Below are positions 32,176-41,129 of a stretch of DNA of 48,002 nucleotides, piece after piece. The stretch lies in the NCBI GenBank assembly GCA_024763275.1, contig JANTFT010000016.1, positions 1-48,002 on the forward strand, in the 5' to 3' direction. Position 1 is the stretch's first letter. Each line of letters begins with the position of its first letter. Source of the stretch: Anaerolineales bacterium (GTDB taxonomy: Bacteria > Chloroflexota > Anaerolineae > Anaerolineales > UBA11858). The notes under the pieces were generated by a model. It was not told the DNA's origin, ran no database searches, and was given only the letters and a program-made list of their open reading frames with translations. The position numbers and the translations under genes were made by a program.

Positions 32176-32634
32176 ATGCCCAGAGTCTCCCTCACCACCC
32201 CCGCCCCGGATTTCGAACTGACCGATTTCCACGGACAGCCCGTCCGGCTTTCGGACTACCGCGGCCAGCGCGCGCTGCTGGTCTTCAACCGCGGCTTTGT
32301 TTGACCTTTCTGCCGCGCGCACATGGCGCAGTTGCGCCAGGACTACGAACAATTCCGCCAGGCGGACACAGTCATCCTGGTCATCGGCCCGGAAAAGGTC
32401 GAGGCCTTCGCAAAGTATTGGGAGGAGAACGACCTGCCCTTTATCGGCCTGCCCGACCCGAAGCACAGCGTACTGAAACTGTACGGGCAGGAAGTCAACC
32501 TGTTCAAGCTCGGACGCATGCCCGCCATGGTCATTGTGGACGCCGAGGGCGTGGTGCGCTTCGTGCACTACGGCCACAGCATGAGCGACATTCCGGGAAA
32601 TGCAGAGGTGCTGGAGACGCTGCACATTATTTAA
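32176..32634 (+). CDS. Peroxiredoxin-like selenoprotein (in-frame TGA at residue 43)
   Basis: A 152-residue AhpC/TSA-fold protein interrupted only by TGA at 32302-32304. Upstream: VSLTTPAPDFELTDFHGQPV, LSDYRGQRALLVFNRGFV; downstream: PFCRAHMAQLRQDY, ..., LGRMPAMVIVDAEGVVRFVHYG. In this peroxiredoxin-like family the motif is FxRGFxCPFCR, so TGA stands exactly where the first cysteine of CPFC belongs, giving a UxxC redox motif. A perfect hairpin with its loop about 25-29 nt after TGA fits a bacterial SECIS. The ATG at 32176 has AGAGAGG before it. A simple Cys-to-stop mutation or read error is the alternative; an internal start at 32323 would lose the active site. Confidence 0.82.
32302..32339 (+). 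promoter_or_regulatory. Putative bacterial SECIS element
   Basis: After TGA 32302-32304, TGGCGCA (32324-32330) and TGCGCCA (32333-32339) make a perfect 7-bp hairpin, effectively a 5-bp stem with loop CAGTTG. Its position is within the 16-37 nt range known for SelB-dependent elements, and the loop contains a GU as in known ones. Confidence 0.6.
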
Positions 32635-32661
32635 TGGTATAGTAATCACAGGAAGAACACG

Positions 32662-32844
32662 ATGAGCAGCGAGCTGACAGGACAACTGGGCAAGATGAGC
32701 CTGGAAGCGCTGCTGGGGCTAGGGCTGTTCCGTCTGCGGACGCGCTTCGGCCTGCTGGCCGCCGGCCGCGAACTGCTCATGAAGGAACTGCAGGGGGAAA
32801 TCAAAGCCCTGCGAAAACAGTTGCATGACCTGGGTTCCGTCTAA
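32662..32844 (+). CDS. Small coiled-coil protein related to the sensor tail
   Basis: A 60-residue protein with a weak AGGAAG site before ATG 32662. Residues 23-57 (RLRTRFGLLAAGRELLMKELQGEIKALRKQL) closely match the C-terminal coil of the next gene (LRRFALLAADRELRMKELGEENQALRERL). It ends 3 nt before that gene. It may be a mini-subunit that pairs with the sensor by coiled coil, or a leftover of duplication; it is too short to hold any other domain. Confidence 0.68.
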   Translation: MSSELTGQLGKMSLEALLGLGLFRLRTRFGLLAAGRELLMKELQGEIKALRKQLHDLGSV

Positions 32845-32847
32845 GGG

Positions 32848-34704
32848 ATGGCAATGCGCCGAGTGATTTTCTTTCTTACGGTTGTGCTCAGCCTTTGGCT
32901 GAGCGCCTGGACCGTACTGCCCCAAAATCCGCAAGTGATCCGCGTGGGGTTTTATGAAAACCCGCCTAAGATCTATACGGATGACAATGGAGCAATCAGC
33001 GGTTTTTGGCCGGAGTTGATCCGCGTCATCGCCGCCGAACACAGCTGGCAAATCGAATGGGTGCCGGGTACCTGGAACGAGCTCCTGGTGATGCTCGATA
33101 ACCATGAAATCGATATCCTGCCCGATACGCTCTGGACCGAGCCGCGCGCGCAAAAGTATGCCTTCAACCAGGAAACCGTGCTGGTCAGCTGGACGCGCGT
33201 CTATACCCGTCCCCGCCAGAAGATTGAATCTCTGCTTGATCTGGAAGGAAAACGAATCGGTGCGCTGCGCGGCAGCGCCAACCTGGAAGGTCCCGAAGGC
33301 TTGCGCGACCTGCTCACCCGCCTGCAACTCAATGCTGAAATCGTCGAGATGGACGATTACAACGCCATCTTCGCCGCCCTGGAAGCCGGTCAACTGGATG
33401 CGGCGATCACCAACAAGGATTTCGGGCAGCTCAATGAGTCCAGGTACAGGGTCGTCCGCACACCGATTATCATGCAGCCGGTACGCATTCTGTTCGCCTT
33501 TCCGAAAGATGCCCTCCGTACGCCCATGCTCATCCAAACGATTGACCAGAGCCTGGCAGCCATGAAGACTGACCCGAATTCCGCCTATTACCGACTGCAG
33601 GACGATTATCTGGGAAGCCGGGTTATTGAAGAAGAAAAGACACTCCCCCCCTGGGTACAAAATGCGCTTTTGATTAGCGGCGGAACGCTGCTGTTTTTGC
33701 TGGCCGTGGGTATTGTCTCGCGAATCCAGGTGCGAGCACGTACGCGCGCGCTGCGGGAGAGCGAAGTACGCCTGCGCAACGTCATCGAGCAATTGAGCGA
33801 CGGGGTCTCGCTCACCGATGAACAGGGGATGGTAATCGTCTGGAACAGCCGCCTGGAGGCGATCACCGGCCTGCCCGCCGAAACCATGCTGGGAAGACCC
33901 CTCTGGGATACCCAGTTCGAGCTGCTGCCCGCGGACCAGCAAACCCCCGAACGACGCACCCAACTCGAAGGATCCCTGCGGGCCTTCCTGGAAACCGGGC
34001 AGGCCCCCTGGGCGGGCAAACCCCTGGAACGGTCGTTCACCCGCCCCGATGGGGATACCACCTTTGTCGAGGGAATCACCTTCCCCATCCAGACCCGCCG
34101 GGGCTTCATGCTTGGCAGCGTCACCCGCGACATCACCGAGCGCACTCGGGCCGAACACGAACGCGATGAAGCCCGCCAGTTGTTCCAAAAGATGTTCGAA
34201 ATCAGCCCGGTTGCCATGTCGCTCTCTCGCATTGCGGATCGCAAAGTGGTGGAAATCAACGAGGCGCATACCAGGTTGTTAGGCTATTCCCGGGAAGAAC
34301 TGTTGGGCGTCCATGCACCGAAGATTGATTACTGGGCCGATCCTGCCGAACGGCAAAAGGTTTTCGAGATGCTGCAGACCGAAGGTCGGGTGGCCAATTA
34401 TCCCTTCACTTTTCGCAAGCAGAACGGCGAACCCGGACGGGCAGTGATCTTTGCTGAAATCATCGAACAGCAGGGAGAGAAATACGTGCTCTCGGTCATG
34501 GTCGATATCACCGAGTTGCAGCGTTACCGCGAAAACCTGGAAGAACTGGTCGCCGAGCGCACCGCCGAGCTGGAACAGCGCAACGAAGACCTGCGCCGCT
34601 TCGCCCTGCTGGCCGCAGACCGCGAACTGCGTATGAAGGAACTGGGGGAGGAAAACCAGGCCCTGCGGGAGCGTTTGAAAGCCGCGGGGAAGAATAAGCC
34701 ATGA
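32848..34704 (+). CDS. Solute-binding/PAS/PAS sensor without kinase domain
   Basis: A 618-residue membrane receptor. The N-terminal signal (VIFFLTVVLSLWLSAWTVLPQ) is followed by a periplasmic-binding-protein type 3 domain (about 30-255; IRVGFYENPPKIYTDDNGAISGFWPELI), one membrane segment (about 270-292, ALLISGGTLLFLLAVGIVS), PAS 1 (about 310-430), PAS 2 (about 440-560) and a coiled coil (LEELVAERTAELEQRNEDLRRFALLAADREL). There is no HisKA or HATPase domain. It overlaps the next gene, a kinase, by 4 nt (ATGA), so ligand signals probably pass to that kinase by the shared coil. The bound ligand is likely an amino acid or similar small molecule. Confidence 0.87.
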   Translation: MAMRRVIFFLTVVLSLWLSAWTVLPQNPQVIRVGFYENPPKIYTDDNGAISGFWPELIRVIAAEHSWQIEWVPGTWNELLVMLDNHEIDILPDTLWTEPRAQKYAFNQETVLVSWTRVYTRPRQKIESLLDLEGKRIGALRGSANLEGPEGLRDLLTRLQLNAEIVEMDDYNAIFAALEAGQLDAAITNKDFGQLNESRYRVVRTPIIMQPVRILFAFPKDALRTPMLIQTIDQSLAAMKTDPNSAYYRLQDDYLGSRVIEEEKTLPPWVQNALLISGGTLLFLLAVGIVSRIQVRARTRALRESEVRLRNVIEQLSDGVSLTDEQGMVIVWNSRLEAITGLPAETMLGRPLWDTQFELLPADQQTPERRTQLEGSLRAFLETGQAPWAGKPLERSFTRPDGDTTFVEGITFPIQTRRGFMLGSVTRDITERTRAEHERDEARQLFQKMFEISPVAMSLSRIADRKVVEINEAHTRLLGYSREELLGVHAPKIDYWADPAERQKVFEMLQTEGRVANYPFTFRKQNGEPGRAVIFAEIIEQQGEKYVLSVMVDITELQRYRENLEELVAERTAELEQRNEDLRRFALLAADRELRMKELGEENQALRERLKAAGKNKP

Positions 34705-36821
34705 ACCCAAAACGCCCTTCCTCACCAGATGCCACCCTGTACCAACAGATCTTCGAGGTCTCCAGAGACAGTATCTTCCTGATCGACCTGGAAAGCCGCT
34801 ACGTGGAGGCCAACCCGGCGGCGATTTCTTTGGTCGGTTACAGCCTGGACGAATTGCGTCAAATGACGGTGGATGATTTACTGATGCCAGGGCAAGCCTT
34901 ACCTCCCGAAGAGCGCCAGCAGTCCTGGCGCGAGGGCCACACCGTCGAGGTCATCCTGCTCCATAAAGACGGCCATCCCGTCCCCGTAGAATTGAGCATT
35001 ACGCCGGTGAACCTGCCGGATGGACAGCATTTCGTTCTAGGCATGGCACGCGATATCACCGAGCGGGTGCAGACCGAACGGGCGCTGAAAGAGAGTGAAG
35101 AGAAGTTCGCCAAAGCCTTCCAACTGGCCCCGTTCTTGATGTCGCTCACTCGCCTGGCGGATGGACATTTCATCGAAGCCAACCAGAATTTTCTCAACTG
35201 CATCGGCTTCACCCAGGAGGAGGTCATCGGCCATACCAGCGCCGATATCAACCTATTTACCGACCCGGAAGACCGCACCCGGCTGGTAAGCCAGTTGCAA
35301 AAACAGGGCTTTGTCGAACGGATGCAAACCCGCATCAACACCCGCAGAGGGGAAATCCGCGATATGCTCATCTCGGCGCGCCCCCTCCATATCCAGGAGA
35401 CAGCCAGCATCCTCATTGTGGGGATGGACATTACCAATAGGGTACAGGCGAAACAGGCCTTGCAGCATTCCAGCGAGCGCCTGGAGATTTTGCACACCAT
35501 CGACCGGGCCATCCTGGCCGCCGAATCCCCACAGGCCATCGCTCAGGCTGCGCTGGCAGGTCTCCAGCGGCTGATCCCCTGCCCGCGCCTCAGCGTGGCG
35601 CTGATTGACCAGGAAGCCGGGGAGGGGAGGTTGCTGGCCGCTTCCCGCGACGGCGAGGCGCAAACATTCTCCGGGCAGCCGGTGCCGCTGGCGGACTTTG
35701 ATTCCTTCGCCGATCTCGCCCAGGACCAGCTCCGCCTGATCCCCAACCTGGAAAAAGTGCCCGTAAAGTCCCCGGAGCAGGAACGCCAGCTGGAAGATGG
35801 GATGCAAGCTACGCTTAACCTACCGCTGCTGGTGGAGGGTGAACTGGTCGGCAGCCTAAACCTGAAGGCGGCTGAACCGGGCTGGTTCAACGATGAACAC
35901 ATCGAATTCGCCCAGGATGTGGCCACCCAGTTGGGGGTCGCCCTCCTACAGGCACGCCTGCGCGAGCAACTGCGGCGCTACGGCGACGAGTTGGAACAGC
36001 GGGTCGCCGAGCGCACCCACGCCCTGGAGCAGCGCACTGCCGAAATCGAGAAACTTAACAGCGGGATGCTGGCCATGCTGGAAGACCTGAAAGAAGCCAA
36101 CCTGCGCTATGAGCAGGCCTCCCGGGAACTGCAAGCCGCCAACGCCGAGTTGAAGGCTTTTACCTATTCGGTCTCCCATGACCTGAAAGCGCCGCTGCGC
36201 GGCATCGACGGCTACAGCCGCCTGCTGCTGGATGATTACTACGATCAACTGGACGAAGACGGCCGTTTCTTCCTTGAAAACATCCGCCAGGCCGCCGGGC
36301 AGATGAACCAGTTGATCGAAGACCTGCTGACCTATTCGCGCGTGGAGCGCCGCGCGCTGGCGCCCCAACCCCTTTCGCTGAAACAGCTGGTGGAAGGGTT
36401 GTTGCTGGAGCGGCGCGTCGATATCCAGGAACATGGCACGCAGATTGTGTTAGACTTGCCTTGTGATGAAATCACCGCCGACCGCGAGGGGCTAACGGCA
36501 GCCCTGCGCAACCTGCTCGATAACGCCCTCAAATTCAGCACCGCGGCGCACCCTCCGGAGGTCGAGATCGGTTCTCGTCTGGGAGAAAGCGGGTGTCTCA
36601 TCTGGATCAAGGATAACGGCATCGGCTTCGATATGACCTATCGAGAGCGCATCTTCGAAATTTTCCAGCGCCTGCATCCGCCCGACGCATACCCGGGCAC
36701 CGGCATCGGGCTGGCCATCGTCCAAAAGGCCATGCAGCGCATGGGAGGGCGGACCTGGGCCGAGAGCGAACCCGGACAGGGCGCGACGTTCTACCTGGAG
36801 GTACCCCATGCAAACGCTTAA
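34701..36821 (+). CDS. PAS/PAS/GAF sensor histidine kinase
   Basis: A 706-residue cytoplasmic kinase: PAS 1 (about 10-130), PAS 2 (about 135-260), GAF (about 265-420), a long coiled coil, HisKA with the phosphorylated His in VSHDLKAPLRGIDGYSRLLLDDYY (near residue 493), and a HATPase_c domain with N box ALRNLLDNALKF, G1 DNGIGF and GTGIGLAIVQ. This is the phytochrome-like kinase type (HisKA with SHDLKAPLR). It has no membrane segment and probably takes its signal from the preceding binding-protein sensor. The next gene, a single-domain response regulator, overlaps by 14 nt. Confidence 0.93.
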   Translation: MNPKRPSSPDATLYQQIFEVSRDSIFLIDLESRYVEANPAAISLVGYSLDELRQMTVDDLLMPGQALPPEERQQSWREGHTVEVILLHKDGHPVPVELSITPVNLPDGQHFVLGMARDITERVQTERALKESEEKFAKAFQLAPFLMSLTRLADGHFIEANQNFLNCIGFTQEEVIGHTSADINLFTDPEDRTRLVSQLQKQGFVERMQTRINTRRGEIRDMLISARPLHIQETASILIVGMDITNRVQAKQALQHSSERLEILHTIDRAILAAESPQAIAQAALAGLQRLIPCPRLSVALIDQEAGEGRLLAASRDGEAQTFSGQPVPLADFDSFADLAQDQLRLIPNLEKVPVKSPEQERQLEDGMQATLNLPLLVEGELVGSLNLKAAEPGWFNDEHIEFAQDVATQLGVALLQARLREQLRRYGDELEQRVAERTHALEQRTAEIEKLNSGMLAMLEDLKEANLRYEQASRELQAANAELKAFTYSVSHDLKAPLRGIDGYSRLLLDDYYDQLDEDGRFFLENIRQAAGQMNQLIEDLLTYSRVERRALAPQPLSLKQLVEGLLLERRVDIQEHGTQIVLDLPCDEITADREGLTAALRNLLDNALKFSTAAHPPEVEIGSRLGESGCLIWIKDNGIGFDMTYRERIFEIFQRLHPPDAYPGTGIGLAIVQKAMQRMGGRTWAESEPGQGATFYLEVPHANA

Positions 36822-37239
36822 GAGCATTTTCCTGGTCGAAGACAACCCCATGGACGTGGACCTGACCCGGCGCGCCTTTGCCCGGCGCAATCTGGCCAAC
36901 CCGCTGGTCATCGCCCGGGACGGGCAGGAAGCGCTGGACCTGCTGGCCAATTGGCCAGCAGACCGGCCGCTGCCGGCCGTCATCCTGCTTGACCTGAAAC
37001 TGCCGCGCATGGACGGGCTGGAGGTGCTTCGCCAGATCAAATCCCATCCGCGCTGGAAAACCCTGCCGGTGGTGGTGCTGACCACCTCCAGCGACAGCGA
37101 AGACATCCAGACCGCCTATGAGCTGGGCACCAACTCCTACATCGTCAAACCCGTGGATTTCAATAAATTCATGGAAGTCGCCGCCAAAATTGACCTTTAC
37201 TGGCTGGTGACCAACCAGCCGCCGGATCTTAAGCCATGA
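36808..37239 (+). CDS. Single-domain response regulator (Rcp1-like)
   Basis: A 143-residue CheY-like receiver. The acidic pair is EDNPMD, the phosphoacceptor is Asp62 in LLDLKLPRMDG, Thr in LTTSSDSED is the switch residue, and Lys lies in YIVKPVDF. There is no output domain. The insertion pattern (ARDGQEALDLL, NWPADRPLPAVIL) matches the Rcp1-type partners of phytochrome-like kinases. Its stop overlaps the next start (ATGA), so the phosphorelay and the HD-GYP protein are made together. Confidence 0.93.
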   Translation: MQTLKSIFLVEDNPMDVDLTRRAFARRNLANPLVIARDGQEALDLLANWPADRPLPAVILLDLKLPRMDGLEVLRQIKSHPRWKTLPVVVLTTSSDSEDIQTAYELGTNSYIVKPVDFNKFMEVAAKIDLYWLVTNQPPDLKP

Positions 37240-40001
37240 GAGTTCTTTACATCGAAGATAACAGCCAGGACGCCGACCTGACCCTGCGGGCTTTGCAACG
37301 CAAGCCCGGGGTCACGGTGACGGTCGTTTCCACCCAGCGGGCCGCGGAGGACAAACTGCGCCGCCCGGAAAATTACGATCTGGTGCTGACCGACATGAAC
37401 CTGCCGGATGGCAACGGGCTGGCGCTATTAACCTACATCCGCGGCCGGAGTCTGCCGCTGGCTGTGGTGCTGGTCACCGGGGCCGGGGACGAAGAAATCG
37501 CGGTAGCGTCCCTGCGCGGTGGCGCGGACGATTACATCGTCAAACGGGCAGGCTATCTGAAACACCTGCCGGATTTGTTGCGGGCTGCCTGGGAACGGCA
37601 TCAGGCGCAGGCCAGGTCTGAAAACCAGCCAATTCGCGTGCTGTATGCCGAACATCATGCCGACGACCGCGACCTCACCATGCGTCACCTACAGCGGCTG
37701 TCGCCGCACATAGCCCTGGAAACCGTGCCCAATGCCGCTGCGTTTCTGGAACGGATGCGCCAGGCAACCTTCGATGTGCTGCTGGTGGATTACAAACTGC
37801 CGGGGATGAACGCGCTGGAACTGCTGCAGGTGTTGAAGCAGGAATACGGCGAGGCCCTGCCGCCGATGGTTTTCGTCACCGGGCAGGGTCATGAAGAAGT
37901 CGTTATACAGGCCATCAGACTGGGGGCGGCCGATTATGTGGCCAAGCAACCCGGGTACCTGAACCGCCTGGCGTACGTGCTGGAAAACGCCTTCCACCGT
38001 GCCCGCATCCAACGAGAACATCAGTCCCTTCTGGCCAGTGAAGCACGCTACCGCACCCTGTTCAACGGCGTGCCGGTCGGTCTGTATCGCTCCACGCCAG
38101 ATGGCCGCCTGCTCGACGCCAACCCGGCCATGGCACATTTGCTGGGCTACAAATCTCTGGATGAATTGCTGACGATCGATCTGCATACGGCCTATGTCAA
38201 CCCGGCGGATCGGGAACAATTTCAGCAGGTGCTGGCCTCCCACGGGGAGGTGCAGGGCTTCGAAGTGCGCATGCAACGCCGGGACGGCTCGGTGTTCTGG
38301 GGCTCGCTGGCTTCGCGGCTGGTGCGCGAGGGTCAGGATCCGCAGGTCGAGTACTATGATGGCAGCCTGCAGGATATTACCAGCAGCAAGCTGCGTCAGC
38401 GGGAGTTGGAATCCATCGCCGAGTTCGGCAAGGCCCTGCGCACAGCCACCAGCGGCGAGACCATGTATCCGCTGATTCTCGATTTCCTGATGAATACGCT
38501 GGTCATTCAGGGGGCGGCGCTCGGCCTGGTGGACACCCCGGAAGGCGACCTGTTCTTCCCTCTCGGGGTGGGCCTCTGGTCCGGGATCGCCGGTTTGCGC
38601 CTGCCGCCCGGTGTGGGCGTCAGTGGCGAAGTGCTGTCCAGTGGGAAACCCTATATCAGCGAGAACGTGCAGGCGGACCCGCGACACGAGTATCCGGAGC
38701 GGCATGAGAACCTGCCTGCCGCGGCCTGCGTACCACTTACTGCAGAAGACAAATCTGTTGGGGTGGTCTGGATTGGCGCCGACAAGCCGGTGTCAAAAGA
38801 AGACCTGTACATCCTGTCGGCCATTGCTGAAATTGCAGCCATTGCCATTCAACGGGAGGGTCTGTTCGATGCCTTGCGCAGCCGGGCCAGTCAGCTGCAG
38901 GCTATGCACGCTATCGATACCGCGATCAGCAGCAACACCGAACTCGCTCCCATGTTTGCGGTCATCTTTGAGGAATGCCGCCGGAATCTGGAGGTGGACA
39001 CGATACTGATCTGGAAAATGTCAGCAGATGGCAGGCAGCTGCTGTTTCGCCAGCAAATGGGCGCCACCGTGGGCATGCCGCCAACCATGACCCTGGTGCA
39101 GCACCCGGCTTCTGGCATACTGGATCCCCGAATGACTTCTTTGCTTATCCCCGATTTGCGTGCCTGGGGGCTGGAGCACCCAGATGCGAACCTGTCGGTC
39201 TATCATGACAACGGCATCCAATTCTATTGCGGCGTTCCTTTAATCGTCAAGGGAGAAAGACGAGGACTGATCGAATTTTGTCATACTGCCGTGCCGGATT
39301 CTTACAAAAACCAGCCAGCGGTCTGGCTGAATTTTGCCGAATCGGTTGCCGGACAGGCCGCAGTGGCGATGGAAAACGCCGGCCTTTTCCGTGAGCTGCG
39401 CGAAGCGCTGGAACGTATTTCAACAGCCTATGATGAGACGCTGGAGGGGTGGGCGCGTGCGCTGGAGTTGCGCGATCAGGAGACTGCCGGGCACAGTCAA
39501 CGGGTGACCGAGCTGGCCGTCGCCATCGCCCGCGAGATGGGCATAACCGGAGACGCGCTGGTCGCGGTGCGCCGCGGCGCCCTGTTACACGATATCGGCA
39601 AAATGGGTATCCCCGATGCGATTTTGCACAAGCCGGGGCCATTGACAGAGAGCGAATGGCGCGTCATGCGCCAGCACCCGGTTTTCGCTTACCAACTTCT
39701 ACAGCCGATCGAATACCTGCACGACGCGCTGGACATTCCTTATTGTCATCATGAACGCTGGAATGGCAGCGGTTACCCGCGCGGCTTGCGCGGAACGGAT
39801 ATTCCCCTGCCGTCCCGCATCTTCGCCGTAGTGGACGTGTGGGATGCGCTCTTGTCAGACCGGTCCTACCGCTCCGCCTGGTCGTCGGAAAAGGTGCGGG
39901 CGTACATCAATGAACAGGATGGCGTGCTCTTCGACCCCGAAGTGGTCACGGTCTTATGGAGCGTGCTGGGGAAAATGGACGACGAACATAAGCGGGGCTA
40001 A
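37236..40001 (+). CDS. REC-REC-PAS-GAF-GAF-HD-GYP protein
   Basis: A 921-residue signalling protein. Receiver 1 (1-120, Asp53 in LTDMNLPDG), receiver 2 (about 127-250, Asp in LLVDYKLPGMN), PAS (about 265-390), GAF 1 (about 395-545), GAF 2 (about 555-715) and a C-terminal HD-GYP domain (about 730-915). The metal motif HDIGKMGIPDAILHKPG and HHERWNGSGYPRGLRG are complete, with NGSGYP in place of the commoner DGxGYP. It is therefore likely an active cyclic-di-GMP phosphodiesterase. It is the last gene of the signalling operon, so its activity would be set by the kinase through its receivers. Confidence 0.92.
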   Translation: MRVLYIEDNSQDADLTLRALQRKPGVTVTVVSTQRAAEDKLRRPENYDLVLTDMNLPDGNGLALLTYIRGRSLPLAVVLVTGAGDEEIAVASLRGGADDYIVKRAGYLKHLPDLLRAAWERHQAQARSENQPIRVLYAEHHADDRDLTMRHLQRLSPHIALETVPNAAAFLERMRQATFDVLLVDYKLPGMNALELLQVLKQEYGEALPPMVFVTGQGHEEVVIQAIRLGAADYVAKQPGYLNRLAYVLENAFHRARIQREHQSLLASEARYRTLFNGVPVGLYRSTPDGRLLDANPAMAHLLGYKSLDELLTIDLHTAYVNPADREQFQQVLASHGEVQGFEVRMQRRDGSVFWGSLASRLVREGQDPQVEYYDGSLQDITSSKLRQRELESIAEFGKALRTATSGETMYPLILDFLMNTLVIQGAALGLVDTPEGDLFFPLGVGLWSGIAGLRLPPGVGVSGEVLSSGKPYISENVQADPRHEYPERHENLPAAACVPLTAEDKSVGVVWIGADKPVSKEDLYILSAIAEIAAIAIQREGLFDALRSRASQLQAMHAIDTAISSNTELAPMFAVIFEECRRNLEVDTILIWKMSADGRQLLFRQQMGATVGMPPTMTLVQHPASGILDPRMTSLLIPDLRAWGLEHPDANLSVYHDNGIQFYCGVPLIVKGERRGLIEFCHTAVPDSYKNQPAVWLNFAESVAGQAAVAMENAGLFRELREALERISTAYDETLEGWARALELRDQETAGHSQRVTELAVAIAREMGITGDALVAVRRGALLHDIGKMGIPDAILHKPGPLTESEWRVMRQHPVFAYQLLQPIEYLHDALDIPYCHHERWNGSGYPRGLRGTDIPLPSRIFAVVDVWDALLSDRSYRSAWSSEKVRAYINEQDGVLFDPEVVTVLWSVLGKMDDEHKRG

Positions 40002-40005
40002 GTTC

Positions 40006-40470
40006 CTACAGGCAGCACGCCAGGTCGAGGTCTTGCGCCTGTGGCGCAGGGCTGATCGGCCTGCGCTTGACGAAGTATTCCCAACTCACGCCATTCACAG
40101 CGGGAGAAGTTACCAGGTAGAGGATGGTTTCGGCACCCACGACGGGAGGAAGCATGAAGAAACCCGCTATCTATTGGGCCAGCCGGTTAATTGGCGCAAA
40201 CCCAATCCTCCAAATGCCGGTTGCCACGACTCCGGGATGCAAGGCATTGACAGTGACTGACGAATTCTCCAATTGACGTGCCTGCACGCGGGAATTCGGC
40301 TGCACGACGCGAATTTTCCGCAGCGTAGATTCGGCTTTGACAGATACGCACCCAACCAGCACCCCCACTTCCCCCAGCGGGGCCAGCGTAGCTGCGGTCT
40401 CCTCCCCGATGCAAGACACGGCCCCGGTCGCCAGGCAAATTTTGCCGTCCCTATGGGAATAGGCGTTCAT
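40006..40470 (-). pseudogene. Decayed short-chain dehydrogenase gene
   Basis: The minus strand starts well (MNAYSHRDGKICLATGAVSCIGEETAATLAPLG, an SDR nucleotide-binding site), then jumps after about residue 60 to the late SDR motif NSSVTVNALHPGVVATG, so the middle with the catalytic Tyr/Lys is gone. After a stop near 40171 another frame continues with VGAETILYLVTSPAVNGVSW, then EYFVKRRPI, the normal end of retinol-dehydrogenase-like SDRs. A deletion plus a frameshift explain this. The start overlaps the TetR stop (ATGA), so it was once co-expressed with tetR. Confidence 0.85.
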
Positions 40471-41057
40471 GGATGAGTTGCTCCTTGTTCCGATGAAGTC
40501 TGTCGCCCTTCCAGGAAGTGCTGCACATGCTTTTCCGCGTCTGCCGGGGGAATTCGAGACTCAAAGGTGGTGCCGCGCGCCATGGCGAAGTAGACCAGCG
40601 GCCCCAGCAGTGCCGCGGCGCTGTGCATGGGATGCTCCGGACTTAGGACGCCCTCCTGCTGATAACGTGCCAGCAGCGCCGCGATGGACGTCATCACCTG
40701 CAGCGGACGCGCCATCACGTCCCGCAGTTCCGGGTGACGGTGCATCTCCGGGATGAGCACAACCATGAACTCGCCGTAGGTACGCATCAGGGTCAGGTAG
40801 CGTTCAACGATGCGCAGCAGGTCGGCGTGAACATCGCCAGTGTAGCGCACGGCAACTTCAAAGTTCATCTTTTCGGCAATATGTCCCACCGCCCGGCGCA
40901 CCAGCTCGGCCTTGCTGCCGTACTTGCGGAACAGGGTCACCTCGCTGATGCTGGCTGCTTCCGCCATCTGGCGCGTGGTCGCGCCTTCATAGCCGCGCGC
41001 CAGCACCACTTGCATCACGGCCTGAAAAACATCTTCATCGTGAATGATTTTTGGCAT
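40467..41057 (-). CDS. TetR-family transcriptional regulator
   Basis: A 196-residue repressor. Residues about 8-55 (DEDVFQAVMQVVLARGYEGATTRQMAEAASISEVTLFRKYGSKAELV) are the TetR helix-turn-helix; the rest is a ligand-binding helical domain. It is divergent from the GAP/LysE-type exporter gene, and a perfect palindrome lies between them, so it probably controls both its own gene (with the decayed SDR behind it) and the exporter. Ligand unknown. Confidence 0.92.
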   Translation of the reverse strand: MPKIIHDEDVFQAVMQVVLARGYEGATTRQMAEAASISEVTLFRKYGSKAELVRRAVGHIAEKMNFEVAVRYTGDVHADLLRIVERYLTLMRTYGEFMVVLIPEMHRHPELRDVMARPLQVMTSIAALLARYQQEGVLSPEHPMHSAAALLGPLVYFAMARGTTFESRIPPADAEKHVQHFLEGRQTSSEQGATHP

Positions 41058-41129
41058 GGGTGCTCCCTTGGAGGGCGGGCTTTTCAGCCCGTCCCTGGTT
41101 TTACGGACGGGTAAAATGCCTGCTTGCAG

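Noticed and set aside
32323-32634. Peroxiredoxin fragment starting at the internal ATG 32323
   Set aside because: It would lack the N-terminal strand and both active-site positions; the family match continues upstream through the TGA.
31138-32685. Long minus-strand open frame opposite the SDR and selenoprotein
   Set aside because: It is the complement shadow of two well-supported genes and a repeat; its translation resembles nothing.
32719-34269. Long minus-strand open frame opposite the sensor gene
   Set aside because: Shadow frame; the plus strand encodes a complete binding-protein/PAS receptor.
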